Below, in pieces: positions 23,160 to 34,470 of a DNA stretch of 64,000 bases; the stretch's first letter is position 1; each line of letters starts with the position of its first letter. The DNA is from an uncultured bacterium (GTDB lineage Bacteria; Gemmatimonadota; Gemmatimonadetes; Longimicrobiales; RSA9): NCBI GenBank assembly GCA_937889645.1, contig CALBZE010000131.1, positions 34,751-98,750 of the forward strand, read 5' to 3'. A model generated the notes under the pieces. It saw only the letters and a program-made list of their open reading frames with translations. It searched no databases and was not told the DNA's origin. The position numbers and the translations under genes are program-made.

Positions 23160-25949
23160 TCAGGAAGCTCGCCTGGCCGCCCCGGCCCGCGGCTTCGACG
23201 GGGTGGGCGCGCCGGTGAGCGCATCCTGGACGATGCGCGCCTGCTGCGTCTCGTGGCGGATGAGGTACCCTTCCGCCGGCGAAGCGCGCTCGGGGCGGCC
23301 GACGTAGCGCAGCTCGGCCGAGCCGGCGAGCTTGCGCAGGTGCGGCTCCATGAAGCGCCAGGCGCCCATGTTCTCCGGCTCCTCCTGGACCCAGACGATT
23401 TCCTTCCGCTTCGGGTAGAGGGCGAGCGTCTCCTCGACCTCTGCGGCGGGGAACGGATAGAGCCGTTCGACGCGCACGATCGCGACGTTGCGGGCCGCGG
23501 CGCGTGCGTCGGAGGTGATCAGGTCGTAGTAGACCTTCCCGGTGCACAGGATGACGCGCGTGACCTCGTCGCGACGGTCGGCGGCCTCCGGGTCGTCGAG
23601 TACGGGGTGGAACGCGCCGGCGGTCAGCTCGTCGAGCATCGAGACCGCGCGCGGGTGGCGCAGCAGGCTCTTGGGCGTGAAGACGACGAGCGGCTTCCGG
23701 TCCTGCCGCAGCGCCTGGAGCCGCAGCAGGTGGAAGTACTGCGCGGGCGTCGTGCAGTCGGCGACCGTCATCGCCCCTTCGCCGGCGAGCTGGAGGTAGC
23801 GCTCGATGCGCGCGCTCGAGTGCTCCGGGCCCTGACCCTCGTACCCGTGCGGCAGGAGCAGCACGAGCCCCGAATCCTGGCCCCACTTGGCGCTGCCGGC
23901 CGCGATGAACTGGTCGATGATGACCTGCGCGCCGTTGGCGAAGTCGCCGAACTGCGCCTCCCAGAGCACGAGCGCCTGCGGCGCCGCGACGCTGAAGCCG
24001 TACTCGAAGCCCATGACCGCCAGCTCGGTGAGCGGGCTGTTGTAGACCTCGAACGGCGCCTTTGCCTCCCGCAGGTTGGCGAGCGGCGTGTACGTCGCGC
24101 CGGTCTGGAAGTCGTGCAGGACCAGGTGCCGCTGGCTGAACGTGCCGCGCTGCGCGTCCTGACCCGTCAGCCGCACGGGCGTGCCCTCGGCGAGGAGCGA
24201 AGCGAAGGCGAGCGTCTCGGCGTGGGCCCAGTCGATCGGGCCGCCGGCCTCGAGGGCCTTGCTGCGCCGCTCGAGCTGGCGGGCCAGCTTCGGGTTGACG
24301 TTGAACCCGTCCGGCCAGCTGTGGAGCTGCTTGTCGAGCGCGACGAGCCGCTCGGCCGGGACGGCGGTCGCCGGCGCGGCAGGAGCCGGCTGCGGCGACG
24401 TCGCATGCGACCCGGCGCCGTTGCGCGCCGCGTTCTCCTTGACCTCCGCCTGCGCCTCGACCAGGCGCTGGTAGGCGGCGTCGTAGATAGAGTCGGCTTC
24501 CTGCTGGGAGACGACCCCGCTCTCGACCAGCGCGCTCGCCCACAGCTTACGGACCGACGGGTGCTTCCCGATCTTCTCGTAGAGGACCGGCTGCGTGTAG
24601 GACGGCTCGTCGCCCTCGTTGTGGCCGTAGCGGCGGTAGCCGATCAGGTCGATCAGCACGTCTTCGCCGAAGGTCGCCCGGTAGGCCATGGCGAGCCGGA
24701 CGACGGTCAGGCACGCCTCGGGGTCGTCGGCGTTGACGTGGAAGATCGGCATGTCGAAGCCGCGGGCGAGGTCGCTCGAGTAGCGCGTCGAGCGGGACTC
24801 GCGCGGCGTCGTCGTGAAGCCGATCTGGTTGTTGACGATGAGGTGCAGCGTCCCGCCGGTGCGGTAGCCCTCGATCCTCGCCAGGTTCAGCGTCTCGGGG
24901 ACGACGCCCTGGCCGGCGAACGCGGCGTCGCCGTGGATGAGGATCGGCAGGACCGCGCGCGGGTCGCGCCGGTTCTCGCGGCCGGAGAAGTCGGTCTGAC
25001 GAGCCCGCGTCATCCCCTCGACGATCGCGTTGACGAACTCGAGGTGGCTCGGGTTCGGGACGAGCGTGACGTTGAGCGGCTCGCCGGACAGCGTGGCGTA
25101 GCTCCCCTCGGCGCCGAGGTGGTACTTCACGTCGCCGGTCGTGCCGAAGCCGGCGTGCGCGCCCTCGAACTCGCCGATGATCGCCGAGTACGGCCTGCCG
25201 ACCACGTGCGTGAGCACGTTGAGGCGCCCGCGGTGCGCCATCCCGATGATGACCTCGCGGGTGCCCGCGGCGGCCGCGCGCTCGATCGCCTGATCGAGCA
25301 TCGGCACCATCATGTCGTTCCCCTCGAGCGAGAAGCGCTTCTGGCCGAGGTAGGCCCGGTGCAGGAACTGCTCGAGCGCTTCGACCTCGCTCAGCCGGCC
25401 GAGCAGCCGCTTCTTCTCGTCGGCGTTGAGCGGGCGGCGGTACTCGCCCGACTCGATCGCCCGGCGCAGCCACTCCCGCCGGTCGGGCTGCTCGAGGTGC
25501 TCGTACTCGTAGCCGATCGATCCCGTGTAGACCTCACGGATACGCGCAAGGGCGTCGGCCATGGTCGAGCCGGCGCCCTCGATACCGAGCAGAGACGCGG
25601 GGAGCGTTTCCAGGTCTTCCCAGGTGATTCCGTGAAATTCCGGGGAGAGCATCGGATGCCCGACGGGCGGGCTCCCGAGCGGATCCACCTTCGCGGCCAG
25701 GTGACCGTGCAGGCGGTAGGCATCGACCAGCGCAGCCGCGGCGACCGCCGTCCGGAGCTGCGCCTGGGTGATGCCCGGCGCCGCGGCCGCGACGCCCTCT
25801 GCGGCGATCAGCCCGGCCTGGGCCGCGCCGCCCGCAGCGAAGAACCTACGCCAGGATTCGTCCACCAGCGCCGGGTTCTGCAGGTAGCGGTCGTACAGTT
25901 CCTGCGCATACCCGGCATTGTAGCTATCGAAAAGGTTCGCCCGTTCCAC
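23160..25949 (-). CDS. sucA: 2-oxoglutarate dehydrogenase E1 component
   Basis: A 929-residue thiamine-diphosphate enzyme, the decarboxylating E1 of the 2-oxoglutarate dehydrogenase complex in the TCA cycle. Diagnostic segments are YNAGYAQELYDRYLQNPALV at the N-terminus, FLHRAYLGQKRFSLEG, VIIGMAHRGRLNVLTHVVG (His and Arg of the active site), HGDAAFAGQGVVPETLN and GYRRYGHNEGDEPSYTQP. A Pro/Ala linker near 510-530 is not typical. GTG at 25949 with GGGAAG upstream gives the conserved N-terminus and a length close to E. coli SucA (933). The E2/E3 genes are not adjacent. Confidence 0.94.
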   Translation of the reverse strand: MERANLFDSYNAGYAQELYDRYLQNPALVDESWRRFFAAGGAAQAGLIAAEGVAAAAPGITQAQLRTAVAAAALVDAYRLHGHLAAKVDPLGSPPVGHPMLSPEFHGITWEDLETLPASLLGIEGAGSTMADALARIREVYTGSIGYEYEHLEQPDRREWLRRAIESGEYRRPLNADEKKRLLGRLSEVEALEQFLHRAYLGQKRFSLEGNDMMVPMLDQAIERAAAAGTREVIIGMAHRGRLNVLTHVVGRPYSAIIGEFEGAHAGFGTTGDVKYHLGAEGSYATLSGEPLNVTLVPNPSHLEFVNAIVEGMTRARQTDFSGRENRRDPRAVLPILIHGDAAFAGQGVVPETLNLARIEGYRTGGTLHLIVNNQIGFTTTPRESRSTRYSSDLARGFDMPIFHVNADDPEACLTVVRLAMAYRATFGEDVLIDLIGYRRYGHNEGDEPSYTQPVLYEKIGKHPSVRKLWASALVESGVVSQQEADSIYDAAYQRLVEAQAEVKENAARNGAGSHATSPQPAPAAPATAVPAERLVALDKQLHSWPDGFNVNPKLARQLERRSKALEAGGPIDWAHAETLAFASLLAEGTPVRLTGQDAQRGTFSQRHLVLHDFQTGATYTPLANLREAKAPFEVYNSPLTELAVMGFEYGFSVAAPQALVLWEAQFGDFANGAQVIIDQFIAAGSAKWGQDSGLVLLLPHGYEGQGPEHSSARIERYLQLAGEGAMTVADCTTPAQYFHLLRLQALRQDRKPLVVFTPKSLLRHPRAVSMLDELTAGAFHPVLDDPEAADRRDEVTRVILCTGKVYYDLITSDARAAARNVAIVRVERLYPFPAAEVEETLALYPKRKEIVWVQEEPENMGAWRFMEPHLRKLAGSAELRYVGRPERASPAEGYLIRHETQQARIVQDALTGAPTPSKPRAGAARRAS

Positions 25950-26130
25950 GACTGTCTTCCCGTTGAAGGCCGCGTCCTCACGGCTCTGTATATACCCCGC
26001 CGCGCGGACGTTGCTCCTCGCGCGGCGCCCGGCGAAAGCCGGGATCGCACGCGCCCGCGGAGCGCCGGGATAATATGCGACTCGCCGGTGCAAAGTCCAG
26101 CGGTCGCCGGGCGCACGGGAACGGGCCCGA

Positions 26131-26862
26131 TCAGTGCTTCAGGAACGAGTACGTCAGCGCGAGCGTGATCCGCGTGAACCGCACGGTGCTGGGCTCGTCG
26201 AACGTGAGCCCCGTCTCGGTCACGAACGCGTCGTTCCCGTCGAACGGGTTGCCGAGCGCCATCGTCGCGACCTCCGCTCGCAGGCCGACGTTGCGGTTTA
26301 CGCGGAACTGCAGCCCGACCGACCCGGTGCCGCCCCACCGGAAGTGCGTGTCGTCCGTGGTGATGATCTCGTCCGATGGGTCGTCGCCGAGGCTCCACCA
26401 CGCCGCGGTGATCCCGGCGGCGGCGTAGGGCGCGAAGCGGCGCGCCGGATCGAGGAGGAAGCGCATCAGGTCCAGGCTCAGCACGTAGACGCTCAGGTCG
26501 GCCACCTCGTCGTCGTCGAGCACCTCCACGTCGAGGCCGGTGTCGTCCCTGAACTCCAGATCGCTCGGCGACCACGTGAAGCCGAGCCGCACGCCCGTCC
26601 TGTCCCAGATGAACGCGTCGGCCGAGCCGCCCAGAGCGAGTGCGGTGTTCGCCGTGACTTCCCGTTGGCCGAGGAAGTCGATCACGAAGACGTACTGCTC
26701 CAGGAACCGGCCGTAGTCGGCCAGGCCGCCGAAGACTTCGAGCGTGAAGCGTGCGTCCGGGAACCGCGTGCCCCGCATCCTCTGCGCCTCGGCGTCCGCG
26801 GGGAGCAGTGCGGCAATGGATGCGGCCGCGGCCAGCATCGCCGATCGAATGGTCATCCTCAT
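26131..26862 (-). CDS. outer-membrane beta-barrel protein, hypothetical
   Basis: A 243-residue protein with a signal peptide (about 1-26, ending ADAEAQ) and alternating beta-strands (RFTLEVFGGLADYG, GVRLGFTWSPSDLEF, SVGLQFRVNRNVGLRAEVATMAL) ending RFTRITLALTYSFLKH, the pattern of a small OmpA/OmpW-like eight-stranded barrel. No specific function can be assigned. ATG at 26862 follows GGGAGGGGAGG closely. It lies divergently from the M23 peptidase and 181 bases upstream of sucA on the sucA strand. Confidence 0.75.
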   Translation of the reverse strand: MRMTIRSAMLAAAASIAALLPADAEAQRMRGTRFPDARFTLEVFGGLADYGRFLEQYVFVIDFLGQREVTANTALALGGSADAFIWDRTGVRLGFTWSPSDLEFRDDTGLDVEVLDDDEVADLSVYVLSLDLMRFLLDPARRFAPYAAAGITAAWWSLGDDPSDEIITTDDTHFRWGGTGSVGLQFRVNRNVGLRAEVATMALGNPFDGNDAFVTETGLTFDEPSTVRFTRITLALTYSFLKH

Positions 26863-27002
26863 GGAGACCTCCCCTCCCAGAGAGTCCGATTCCGGCTGCG
26901 CGCACCGGTTCATCCGGTCCGGCCGCTCGCGCCGGGAAGTGGCGGTGTGGGGGCTGCAACATGCGCACCACGGCGGAACACTTGTTGCCCGAATAGGATG
27001 CC

Positions 27003-27692
27003 ATGGATTGGACGACGATTCGGTCCGGCGCCGTGGCACGCTATGCCGGCGGCGCCCTGGCCCTGTGCGCCGCGGCGGCCCTGGCGATCTCGTTGACCGG
27101 TAGAGACGAAGGCGCCGCGGACGCAGACGAGAGCGCGGCGCAGGATCCCGCCTCTTCGGTGCCCGGCGGCTGGCCCGCCCGGTCGCCTCACGCCGAGCCG
27201 GGGGCGTGGCCGTCCGTGGCGGAGAAGCGCCACCCGGGCGCGGACGCCGATCTCGCGCCGCCGGTCCTGGACCCGCCCGTCCTCGGCGTGCGGCTCCGCG
27301 GGATCCGCGACAACTTCGGGGAGCGCCGCGGGAGGCGGCGCCACGCGGGCGTCGACATCTTCGCGGCTCATGGGACGCCGGCGCTCGCCGCCGTCGACGG
27401 TTGGGTCTGGCAGATGAAGTGGGACAAGAGGGGCGGGCGCATGCTGTACCTCCTCGAGGCGTCCGGGCTCTACCTCCTGGGATACGCCCACCTCGACGCG
27501 TACGCGCCCGGGCTCGCCGTCGGCCGGCCGGTCCGGCGCGGGGAGGTCGTCGGCTACATCGGCCGGACGGGGAACGCCGTCGGCTCGCCGCACCTCCACC
27601 TCTCGGTCATCCGGATCCGGTCCCCCGAGCGCTGGTGGGACGGCGTAGCGGTCGATCCGTACCCGCTCCTGGTCGAGGGGCTCGCGCCGTGA
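27003..27692 (+). CDS. M23 family (LytM-type) metallopeptidase
   Basis: A 229-residue protein with an N-terminal membrane anchor or signal (about 12-31), a Pro/Ala-rich stretch and a C-terminal peptidase M23 domain (about 95-225). The zinc site is complete: His114 and Asp118 in RHAGVDIF, and His199 in SPHLHLS with catalytic His163 and His197. M23 enzymes cleave peptidoglycan cross-links in the periplasm. With all ligands present it is probably active rather than a scaffold like NlpD/EnvC. No strong ribosome site; ATG at 27003. Confidence 0.88.
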   Translation: MDWTTIRSGAVARYAGGALALCAAAALAISLTGRDEGAADADESAAQDPASSVPGGWPARSPHAEPGAWPSVAEKRHPGADADLAPPVLDPPVLGVRLRGIRDNFGERRGRRRHAGVDIFAAHGTPALAAVDGWVWQMKWDKRGGRMLYLLEASGLYLLGYAHLDAYAPGLAVGRPVRRGEVVGYIGRTGNAVGSPHLHLSVIRIRSPERWWDGVAVDPYPLLVEGLAP

Positions 27693-27821
27693 GGCGGTCC
27701 GGGCGGGACGCCCGCGCGGTGCCGTCCCCTGCGTGACGGCCGCCGGCCGCGGCGCTTGCCCGGCCCGGCCACCGGCGGAGACGGCGCCCCGCGCCGCTCC
27801 AAACTGCGTCCCCGAACGCGG

Positions 27822-27850
27822 TTGCCTGACCGCCGACCCGGCCGTATCCT
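27822..27850 (+). promoter_or_regulatory. putative promoter for the mutS operon
   Basis: TTGCCT (27822-27827) and TATCCT (27845-27850) are 17 bases apart, 42 bases before the mutS start. The remainder of the 27693-27891 gap is GC-rich without a gene. Confidence 0.5.
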
Positions 27851-27891
27851 ACCGCCACACGCGGCAGGAGCGGACCCACCTCACGGCACCG

Positions 27892-30522
27892 ATGTCGAAG
27901 TCCGACGATACCCCATTGATGCAGCAGTGGCGCGAGGCCAAGTCGCGCCACCCCGACGCGCTCGTCTTCTTCCGCGTAGGCGACTTCTACGAGCTCTTCA
28001 ACGAGGATGCCGAGGACGCGGCCCGGCTGCTCGGCCTCACGCTGACCACGCGCAACAACGGCGCGGCGGCCAACGTCCCGATGGCGGGCGTGCCGGCGCG
28101 GGCGCGTGACGAGTACGTGCAGCGCCTCGTCCGGATGGGGAGGCGAGTCGCCATCTGCGACCAGGTCGAGGACCCCGCCGAGGCGAAGGGGATCGTCCGG
28201 CGCGAGATCACCGAGACGATCACGCCGGGCGCGGTGCTGTCCGACGTGCTCCTCTCGGAGCGGCGCAACAACTTCCTCGTGGCGTTGACCGAGGGCGCCG
28301 ACCGGTCGATGGCGCTCGCCGCGGCCGACGTCTCGACCGGGGAGCTGCTGGTCGTGCTCGTCGAGCCGGGCGCGCTCGAGGCGGAGCTGGCCCGCCTCGA
28401 GCCGGCCGAACTGCTCCTCCCCTCGAGCTGGGAAGGGCGACGGATCCCGGGCGCGGACGGCGTCGCCGTCACCCACCGGCCGGACTGGCTCTTCGATCCC
28501 GGGATCGCGGCCGACGAGCTGCGACGCCGCTTCCGCGTGCACACGCTGGACGGCTTCGGCTTCGAGGACGGCGACGCCGCGCTCGTCGCGGCGGCCGGCG
28601 CCCTCGTCGCCTACCTGGCGGAGGTGCAGCCGCAGGCGAGCGAGCACCTGCGCCCGCCGCGCATCGAGCGCCCCGGCGTCGGGATGGCGCTCGACGAGAT
28701 GACGCGCCGCAACCTCGAGCTGGTCGAGCCGCTCCGCGCGGACCTGGCCGGCCGCGTCGGCGGGCGTGCCGGCACGCTGATCGAGGTCGTCGACGAGACG
28801 CTGACCGCGATGGGCGGGCGGCTGTTCCGGCGCTGGATCCTCCGCCCGCTCGTCGTGACCGAGGAGATCTGGCGCCGGCAGGAGGCGGTCGCCGAGCTGG
28901 TCGACGACGCCCCGACGCGGCGTCGCCTGCGCGAGGAGCTGAAGGGGATCCGCGACCTCGAGCGGCTCGCCGCGAAGGTCGGCGCGTGTCGGGTCACCCC
29001 GCGCGAGATGCGGGCGCTAGGCGACTCGCTCGACCGCCTCCCCGCGCTCGCCGACGCGCTGGCGGATACGTCCGCGCCGATGCTCCGCGACCTCGCCGCG
29101 CTGGACCGGCTCGAGGACGTGCGCGACCGCATCGCCGGCGCCCTCGCCGACGATCCGCCCGCCACGCTCGCCGAGGGCGGCGTGATCCGCGAGGGGTTCA
29201 GCGCCGAGCTCGATGAGCTGCGCGCGATCCGCGACGGCGGGCAGGAGACGATCGCGCGGCTGCAGACGCTGGAGCGCGAGCGGACCGGGATCCCGTCGCT
29301 CAAGGTCGGCTTCAACCGCGTCTTCGGCTACTACATCGAAGTCACGCGCGCGCACCTGGACAAGGTCCCGGACGATTACCAGCGCAAGCAGACGCTCGCG
29401 GGCGCGGAGCGGTTCATCACGCCCGAGCTGAAGGAGTGGGAGTCGAAGATCCTGGGCGCGGAGGATCGGATCGCGGAACTGGAGGCGCGGCTCTTCGGCG
29501 AGCTGCGGCGCGACGTCGCCGCCGAGCTCTCGCGCCTCCAGGCGACGGCCGAGCGCGTCGCGACGCTCGACGTCCTGGCCGCGCTCGCGCACCTGGCCGA
29601 ACGGCGCGGCTACGTCCGCCCGGAGGTGCACACCGGCTACGCGCTGGAGATCCGGGGCGGGCGCCACCCCGTCGTCGAGACGATGATGCCGCGCGAGGAG
29701 TTCATCCCGAACGACGTCGTCCTGGACGAGGACGCGCGGATCATGGTCCTGACCGGGCCGAACATGGCGGGGAAGAGCACGCTGCTGCGCCAGGTCGGGC
29801 TGATCCAGCTCCTCGGGCAGGTCGGCTCGTTCGTCCCGGCGGACTACGCGCGGCTCCCGGTCTGCGACCGGATCTTCACCCGCGTCGGCGCGTCGGACAA
29901 CCTGGTGCGCGGGCAGTCGACCTTCATGGTCGAGATGAACGAGACCGCGGCGATCCTGCACGGCGCGACGAAGCGTTCGCTCGTGCTCCTGGACGAGATC
30001 GGCCGTGGCACGGCGACTTACGACGGCGTCAGCATCGCGTGGGCGGTGACGGAGCACCTGCACGAGGTGATCGGCGCCAAGACGATCTTCGCCACGCACT
30101 ACCACGAGCTGACGCAGCTCGCCGACCTGCTCCCGGCGCTGGTCAACTTCAACGTGGCGGTCCGCGAGGTCGGCGACGACATTGTCTTCCTGCGTCGTCT
30201 CGAGCCCGGTGGCGCGGATCGGTCGTACGGCATCCAGGTCGGGCGGCTCGCCGGGCTCCCCGACGCGGTGGTCGAGCGCGCGAAGGAGATCCTGCGAGAG
30301 CTGGAGGGCGCGCACAGCGGCGGCGGCGTGGGGCTGGGGCGCAAAGGCCAGCGCCGCCCGGCGTCCGAGCCGCCGCCCGACCAGCTGTCGCTCTTCAACA
30401 TCGAGCCGCCGGTCGTCGAGCGGCTGCGGAACCTGGAAATCGAACGCATCACCCCGCTCGAGGCGCTGAACCTCCTGGCGGAGCTGAGGGCCGAAGCTCG
30501 CGGGGAAGGAGGTACAAGATGA
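27892..30522 (+). CDS. mutS: DNA mismatch repair protein MutS
   Basis: An 876-residue MutS1. Domain I has the mismatch-intercalating Phe-x-Glu in GDFYELF near residue 30, then the connector, lever and clamp domains. The ATPase has Walker A GPNMAGKST at 622-630, a stretch ASDNLVRGQSTFMVEM and Walker B DEIGRGT at 701-707. The C-terminus (DQLSLFNIEPPVV, then ITPLEALNLLAELR) is the usual MutS tail. ATG at 27892 gives the canonical start. It overlaps the next gene by four bases. The MutL gene is not in the window. Confidence 0.96.
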   Translation: MSKSDDTPLMQQWREAKSRHPDALVFFRVGDFYELFNEDAEDAARLLGLTLTTRNNGAAANVPMAGVPARARDEYVQRLVRMGRRVAICDQVEDPAEAKGIVRREITETITPGAVLSDVLLSERRNNFLVALTEGADRSMALAAADVSTGELLVVLVEPGALEAELARLEPAELLLPSSWEGRRIPGADGVAVTHRPDWLFDPGIAADELRRRFRVHTLDGFGFEDGDAALVAAAGALVAYLAEVQPQASEHLRPPRIERPGVGMALDEMTRRNLELVEPLRADLAGRVGGRAGTLIEVVDETLTAMGGRLFRRWILRPLVVTEEIWRRQEAVAELVDDAPTRRRLREELKGIRDLERLAAKVGACRVTPREMRALGDSLDRLPALADALADTSAPMLRDLAALDRLEDVRDRIAGALADDPPATLAEGGVIREGFSAELDELRAIRDGGQETIARLQTLERERTGIPSLKVGFNRVFGYYIEVTRAHLDKVPDDYQRKQTLAGAERFITPELKEWESKILGAEDRIAELEARLFGELRRDVAAELSRLQATAERVATLDVLAALAHLAERRGYVRPEVHTGYALEIRGGRHPVVETMMPREEFIPNDVVLDEDARIMVLTGPNMAGKSTLLRQVGLIQLLGQVGSFVPADYARLPVCDRIFTRVGASDNLVRGQSTFMVEMNETAAILHGATKRSLVLLDEIGRGTATYDGVSIAWAVTEHLHEVIGAKTIFATHYHELTQLADLLPALVNFNVAVREVGDDIVFLRRLEPGGADRSYGIQVGRLAGLPDAVVERAKEILRELEGAHSGGGVGLGRKGQRRPASEPPPDQLSLFNIEPPVVERLRNLEIERITPLEALNLLAELRAEARGEGGTR

Positions 30523-30895
30523 AGCGCATCGCCCGTGTGATGGCGGCGCTGCTCCCGCTCGCCGCGGCGTGCGGCGCGGACGCCCCCTTGGAGTGGCCGG
30601 AGCTCCTGCCCGACCAGCCCTCGATCGCCTACCCGAGCAACCTCTGGGAGGGCGGCGTCGAGGGCGAGACGCTGCTCCTCGTCTTCGTGAACGTGGAAGG
30701 CGCCGTCGACAGCATCACCGTCGAGCGGACCAGCGGGCACGCCGAGTTCGACAGCGCCGCGGTCGCCGGCGCGCGCGGGCTTCGGTTCAAGCCGGGACGA
30801 AAAGGCGACGAGCGGGTAAGTCTATGGGTGCGCCTGCCCGTGAAGTTCACCAGGGCCGAGGGCGCGGAGTTCGGTGAGACGGAGGAGGGGAATCG

Positions 30896-30899
<4 letters not shown>
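30519..30899 (+). CDS. TonB C-terminal-domain-like lipoprotein
   Basis: A 126-residue protein with a lipoprotein signal peptide (LAAAC, Cys18) and one domain resembling the TonB C-terminal fold: TLLLVFVNVEGAVDSITVERTSGHAEFDSAAVAGARGLRFKPGRK. Whether it interacts with transport receptors or only shares the fold is unknown. GGAAGGAGG precedes the ATG, which overlaps the mutS stop; its own stop overlaps the next start, so it sits in a tightly coupled three-gene operon. Confidence 0.75.
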
Positions 30900-32296
<1,397 letters not shown>

Positions 32297-32303
32297 GGCG
32301 CAC

Positions 32304-32332
32304 GGCGCGGTCGGGCGTCGGCCCGCCGCGCC
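32304..32332 (+). terminator. terminator hairpin after cbs
   Basis: A 12-base-pair stem with one bulged T: GGCGCGG then CGGGC, a four-base loop, GCCCG then CCGCGCC. It starts seven bases after the cbs stop. No T-run follows. Confidence 0.5.
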
Positions 32333-32421
32333 TGAATGTTGCATTGGTGCCACGCAAACCCTGCGGGGAGTGGGCAGGGTCGGGGTGGCGTGGGGTTCCT
32401 TCGGATCGAGTCGATTCCTGC

Positions 32422-33441
32422 ATGAAGATCGCCGTACTGTTCGGGGGCACCAGCGCCGAGCGCGAGGTCAGCATCGCGAGCGGCGCCGAGGTCGTGAAGG
32501 CTCTCAGGGAGGCAGGTCACGAGGTGGTCGCGGTCGACACCGCCACGGGCGTACTGGGCCCGGCGGAGGAGCAGCGGCTGTTGACCGCGGGGGTGAAACC
32601 CGTGCCCCCCGAGCAGCAGGAGCTCGACATGCTCCGGTCGGGGGACATGGCGGCGCTGACCCGGGCGCATGAGTTGTCGGGGATCGACGTCGTCTTCCTC
32701 GCGCTCCACGGCGGGGAGGGCGAGGGCGGCACGCTCCAGGCGCTCCTCGAGCTGACCGGGATCCCGTACACCGGCAGCGGCCCGCTCGCCAGCATGGTCG
32801 CGATGGACAAGGACATCGCGAAGCGGCTCTTCCGCGAGGCCGGCATCCCCACGCCGGAATGGATCATGGCCCCGGCGACGGCGCGCGAGGTCGAGGAACT
32901 CGTCGGATTCCCCGCCGTCGTCAAGCCGAGCAAGCAGGGGTCGAGCGTGGGTCTCACGGTCGTGCGGCGCCCCGAGGAGCTGGACGCCGCCCTCGAGCTG
33001 GCCTTCCGCTACGACGACGAGGTGATGATCGAGCGCTTCATCCCCGGCCGCGAGCTGACCGTCCCGATCCTCGGCGACCGCGCGCTGCCGGTCGGCGAGA
33101 TCATCCCGCGCCACGAGGTCTTCGACTACGAGTGCAAGTACCAGCCGGGGATGGCGGAGGAGATCTTCCCGGCGCCGATCCCGGAGGAGCGGGCCCACGC
33201 CGTGCAGGAGCTGGCGCTGCGCGCCCACACGGCGCTGAAGCTCCGCGATTTCAGCCGCATCGACTTCCGGATGGACGAGGCGGGTGGACTCTGGTGCCTC
33301 GAGGCGAACACGCTCCCGGGGCTGACCGCCAACAGCCTGTTCCCCAAGAGCGCGCGCGCCGCCGGAATGAAATTCGCCGAAGTCTGTGACCTCATCTGCC
33401 GCATGGCGCTGGAGGAACACGGGAAGCGACGCCGGGGGTAG
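32422..33441 (+). CDS. ddl: D-alanine--D-alanine ligase
   Basis: A 339-residue ATP-grasp enzyme that makes the D-Ala-D-Ala dipeptide for peptidoglycan. Signatures are VLFGGTSAEREVSI at the N-terminus, ALHGGEGEGGTLQ (substrate loop, with Glu in place of the usual Asp of HGxxGEDG), KPSKQGSSVGL, and the metal-binding SRIDFRM and CLEANTLPGLT near the end. Length is typical. It begins 125 bases after cbs and ends eight bases before the rhomboid gene. Confidence 0.94.
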   Translation: MKIAVLFGGTSAEREVSIASGAEVVKALREAGHEVVAVDTATGVLGPAEEQRLLTAGVKPVPPEQQELDMLRSGDMAALTRAHELSGIDVVFLALHGGEGEGGTLQALLELTGIPYTGSGPLASMVAMDKDIAKRLFREAGIPTPEWIMAPATAREVEELVGFPAVVKPSKQGSSVGLTVVRRPEELDAALELAFRYDDEVMIERFIPGRELTVPILGDRALPVGEIIPRHEVFDYECKYQPGMAEEIFPAPIPEERAHAVQELALRAHTALKLRDFSRIDFRMDEAGGLWCLEANTLPGLTANSLFPKSARAAGMKFAEVCDLICRMALEEHGKRRRG

Positions 33442-33449
33442 GAACGGGC

Positions 33450-34271
33450 ATGGCGTACCGCGACTCGATCTCGTTCGGCTTCGGGCTCACGCCCTGGGTG
33501 AAGCGGCTGATCATCGCCAACGCGGCGGTGTTCCTGGCTACGTGGGTGGCGCCCATCCTCTTCACCTGGCTCGAGTTCGCGCCCGCGAGGGTGCTGACCC
33601 GGCCGTGGACGCCGGTGACCTACATGTTCGTCCACGCCGGTTTCCTGCACCTCCTCTTCAACATGCTCGGCCTCTACTTCTTCGGGCCGCCGCTGGAGGC
33701 GCGCTGGGGGTCGCGGGAGTTCCTGAAGTACTACCTGCTCTGCGGACTCGGCGGCGCCGCGCTCTCCTTCGTCTTCGGGCTGTACGGCTCCGTCGTCGGC
33801 GCGTCGGGCGCGGTCTTCGGGATCATGCTCGCCTTCGCCATGAACTGGCCCAACGCGCCGATCTACTTCTGGGGGATCTTCCCGATCCCCGCGAAGTGGC
33901 TCGTCGCGATCCTGGCCGCGATGGCGCTCTTCAGCGCGATGTCCGGCGCCCGCGACGGCGTCGCGCACCTCGCGCACCTGGGCGGCTTCGCCGCCGGGTT
34001 CCTCTACCTCCGCCTGAGCGACCCGATCGCGTTCCGCCTGTCGCGCATCAAGAAGCTCGTCCCGAAGCGCAAGTTCAGGGTCATCCCCGGCGGCGGGCAG
34101 CAGGCCGGCGCCGCGAAGCCTGCCTCGCCGCTCCGCCCGAAGGACGAGGAGCGCCTGCTGGACGAGGTCGATCGCGTCCTCGACAAGATCAGCGCGTCCG
34201 GGCTCGCGAGCCTGACCGCCGAAGAGCGCCGCCTCCTGGACGAGGTCAGCCGGCGGTACCGGCGGAACTGA
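33450..34271 (+). CDS. rhomboid family intramembrane serine protease
   Basis: A 273-residue membrane protein with about six helices. The catalytic serine is Ser119 in VVGASGAVFG and the histidine His176 in AHLAHLGGF; HLLFN (67-71) carries the conserved His/Asn pair. The C-terminal 70 residues are cytosolic, charged and helical (RPKDEERLLDEVDRVLDKI, TAEERRLLDEVSRRYR), a short DUF-like tail seen in many bacterial rhomboids. Substrates unknown. It is eight bases downstream of ddl, so probably co-transcribed with it. Confidence 0.9.
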   Translation: MAYRDSISFGFGLTPWVKRLIIANAAVFLATWVAPILFTWLEFAPARVLTRPWTPVTYMFVHAGFLHLLFNMLGLYFFGPPLEARWGSREFLKYYLLCGLGGAALSFVFGLYGSVVGASGAVFGIMLAFAMNWPNAPIYFWGIFPIPAKWLVAILAAMALFSAMSGARDGVAHLAHLGGFAAGFLYLRLSDPIAFRLSRIKKLVPKRKFRVIPGGGQQAGAAKPASPLRPKDEERLLDEVDRVLDKISASGLASLTAEERRLLDEVSRRYRRN

Positions 34272-34394
34272 GAAGGCGCGCGGCGCCACCAGGCAGAGCG
34301 GCGACGCCGCTCCTCATGTCACGGCGCCCGCCGAGCGGCCGCAGCCGGCCCCCCGTATCGCGACTCCCCGGCCCCGCGCCGGGCGCCGCCCGCC

Positions 34395-34424
34395 TTGACA
34401 CCCTCCCGCCATCCGACCTACGTT
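34395..34424 (+). promoter_or_regulatory. promoter for the EF-G-like gene
   Basis: A perfect TTGACA (34395-34400) is followed 18 bases later by TACGTT (34419-34424), 46 bases before the start codon; GGGAGGAG precedes the ATG. Confidence 0.6.
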
Positions 34425-34470
34425 CACCATCCCCACGAATCCCATCGCACCATCCCCCGGGAGGAGTCCC

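Noticed and set aside
25981..26010. Promoter for sucA based on the TATATA upstream
   Set aside because: A good -10-like element is present on the minus strand, but no acceptable -35 lies 16-18 bases away, so I did not list it.
22623..26168. An 1181-codon open frame on the plus strand opposite sucA
   Set aside because: It is the antisense shadow of a high-GC gene. The minus-strand frame encodes unmistakable 2-oxoglutarate dehydrogenase E1, and the plus frame is Arg/Asp/Val-rich with no domain or ribosome site.
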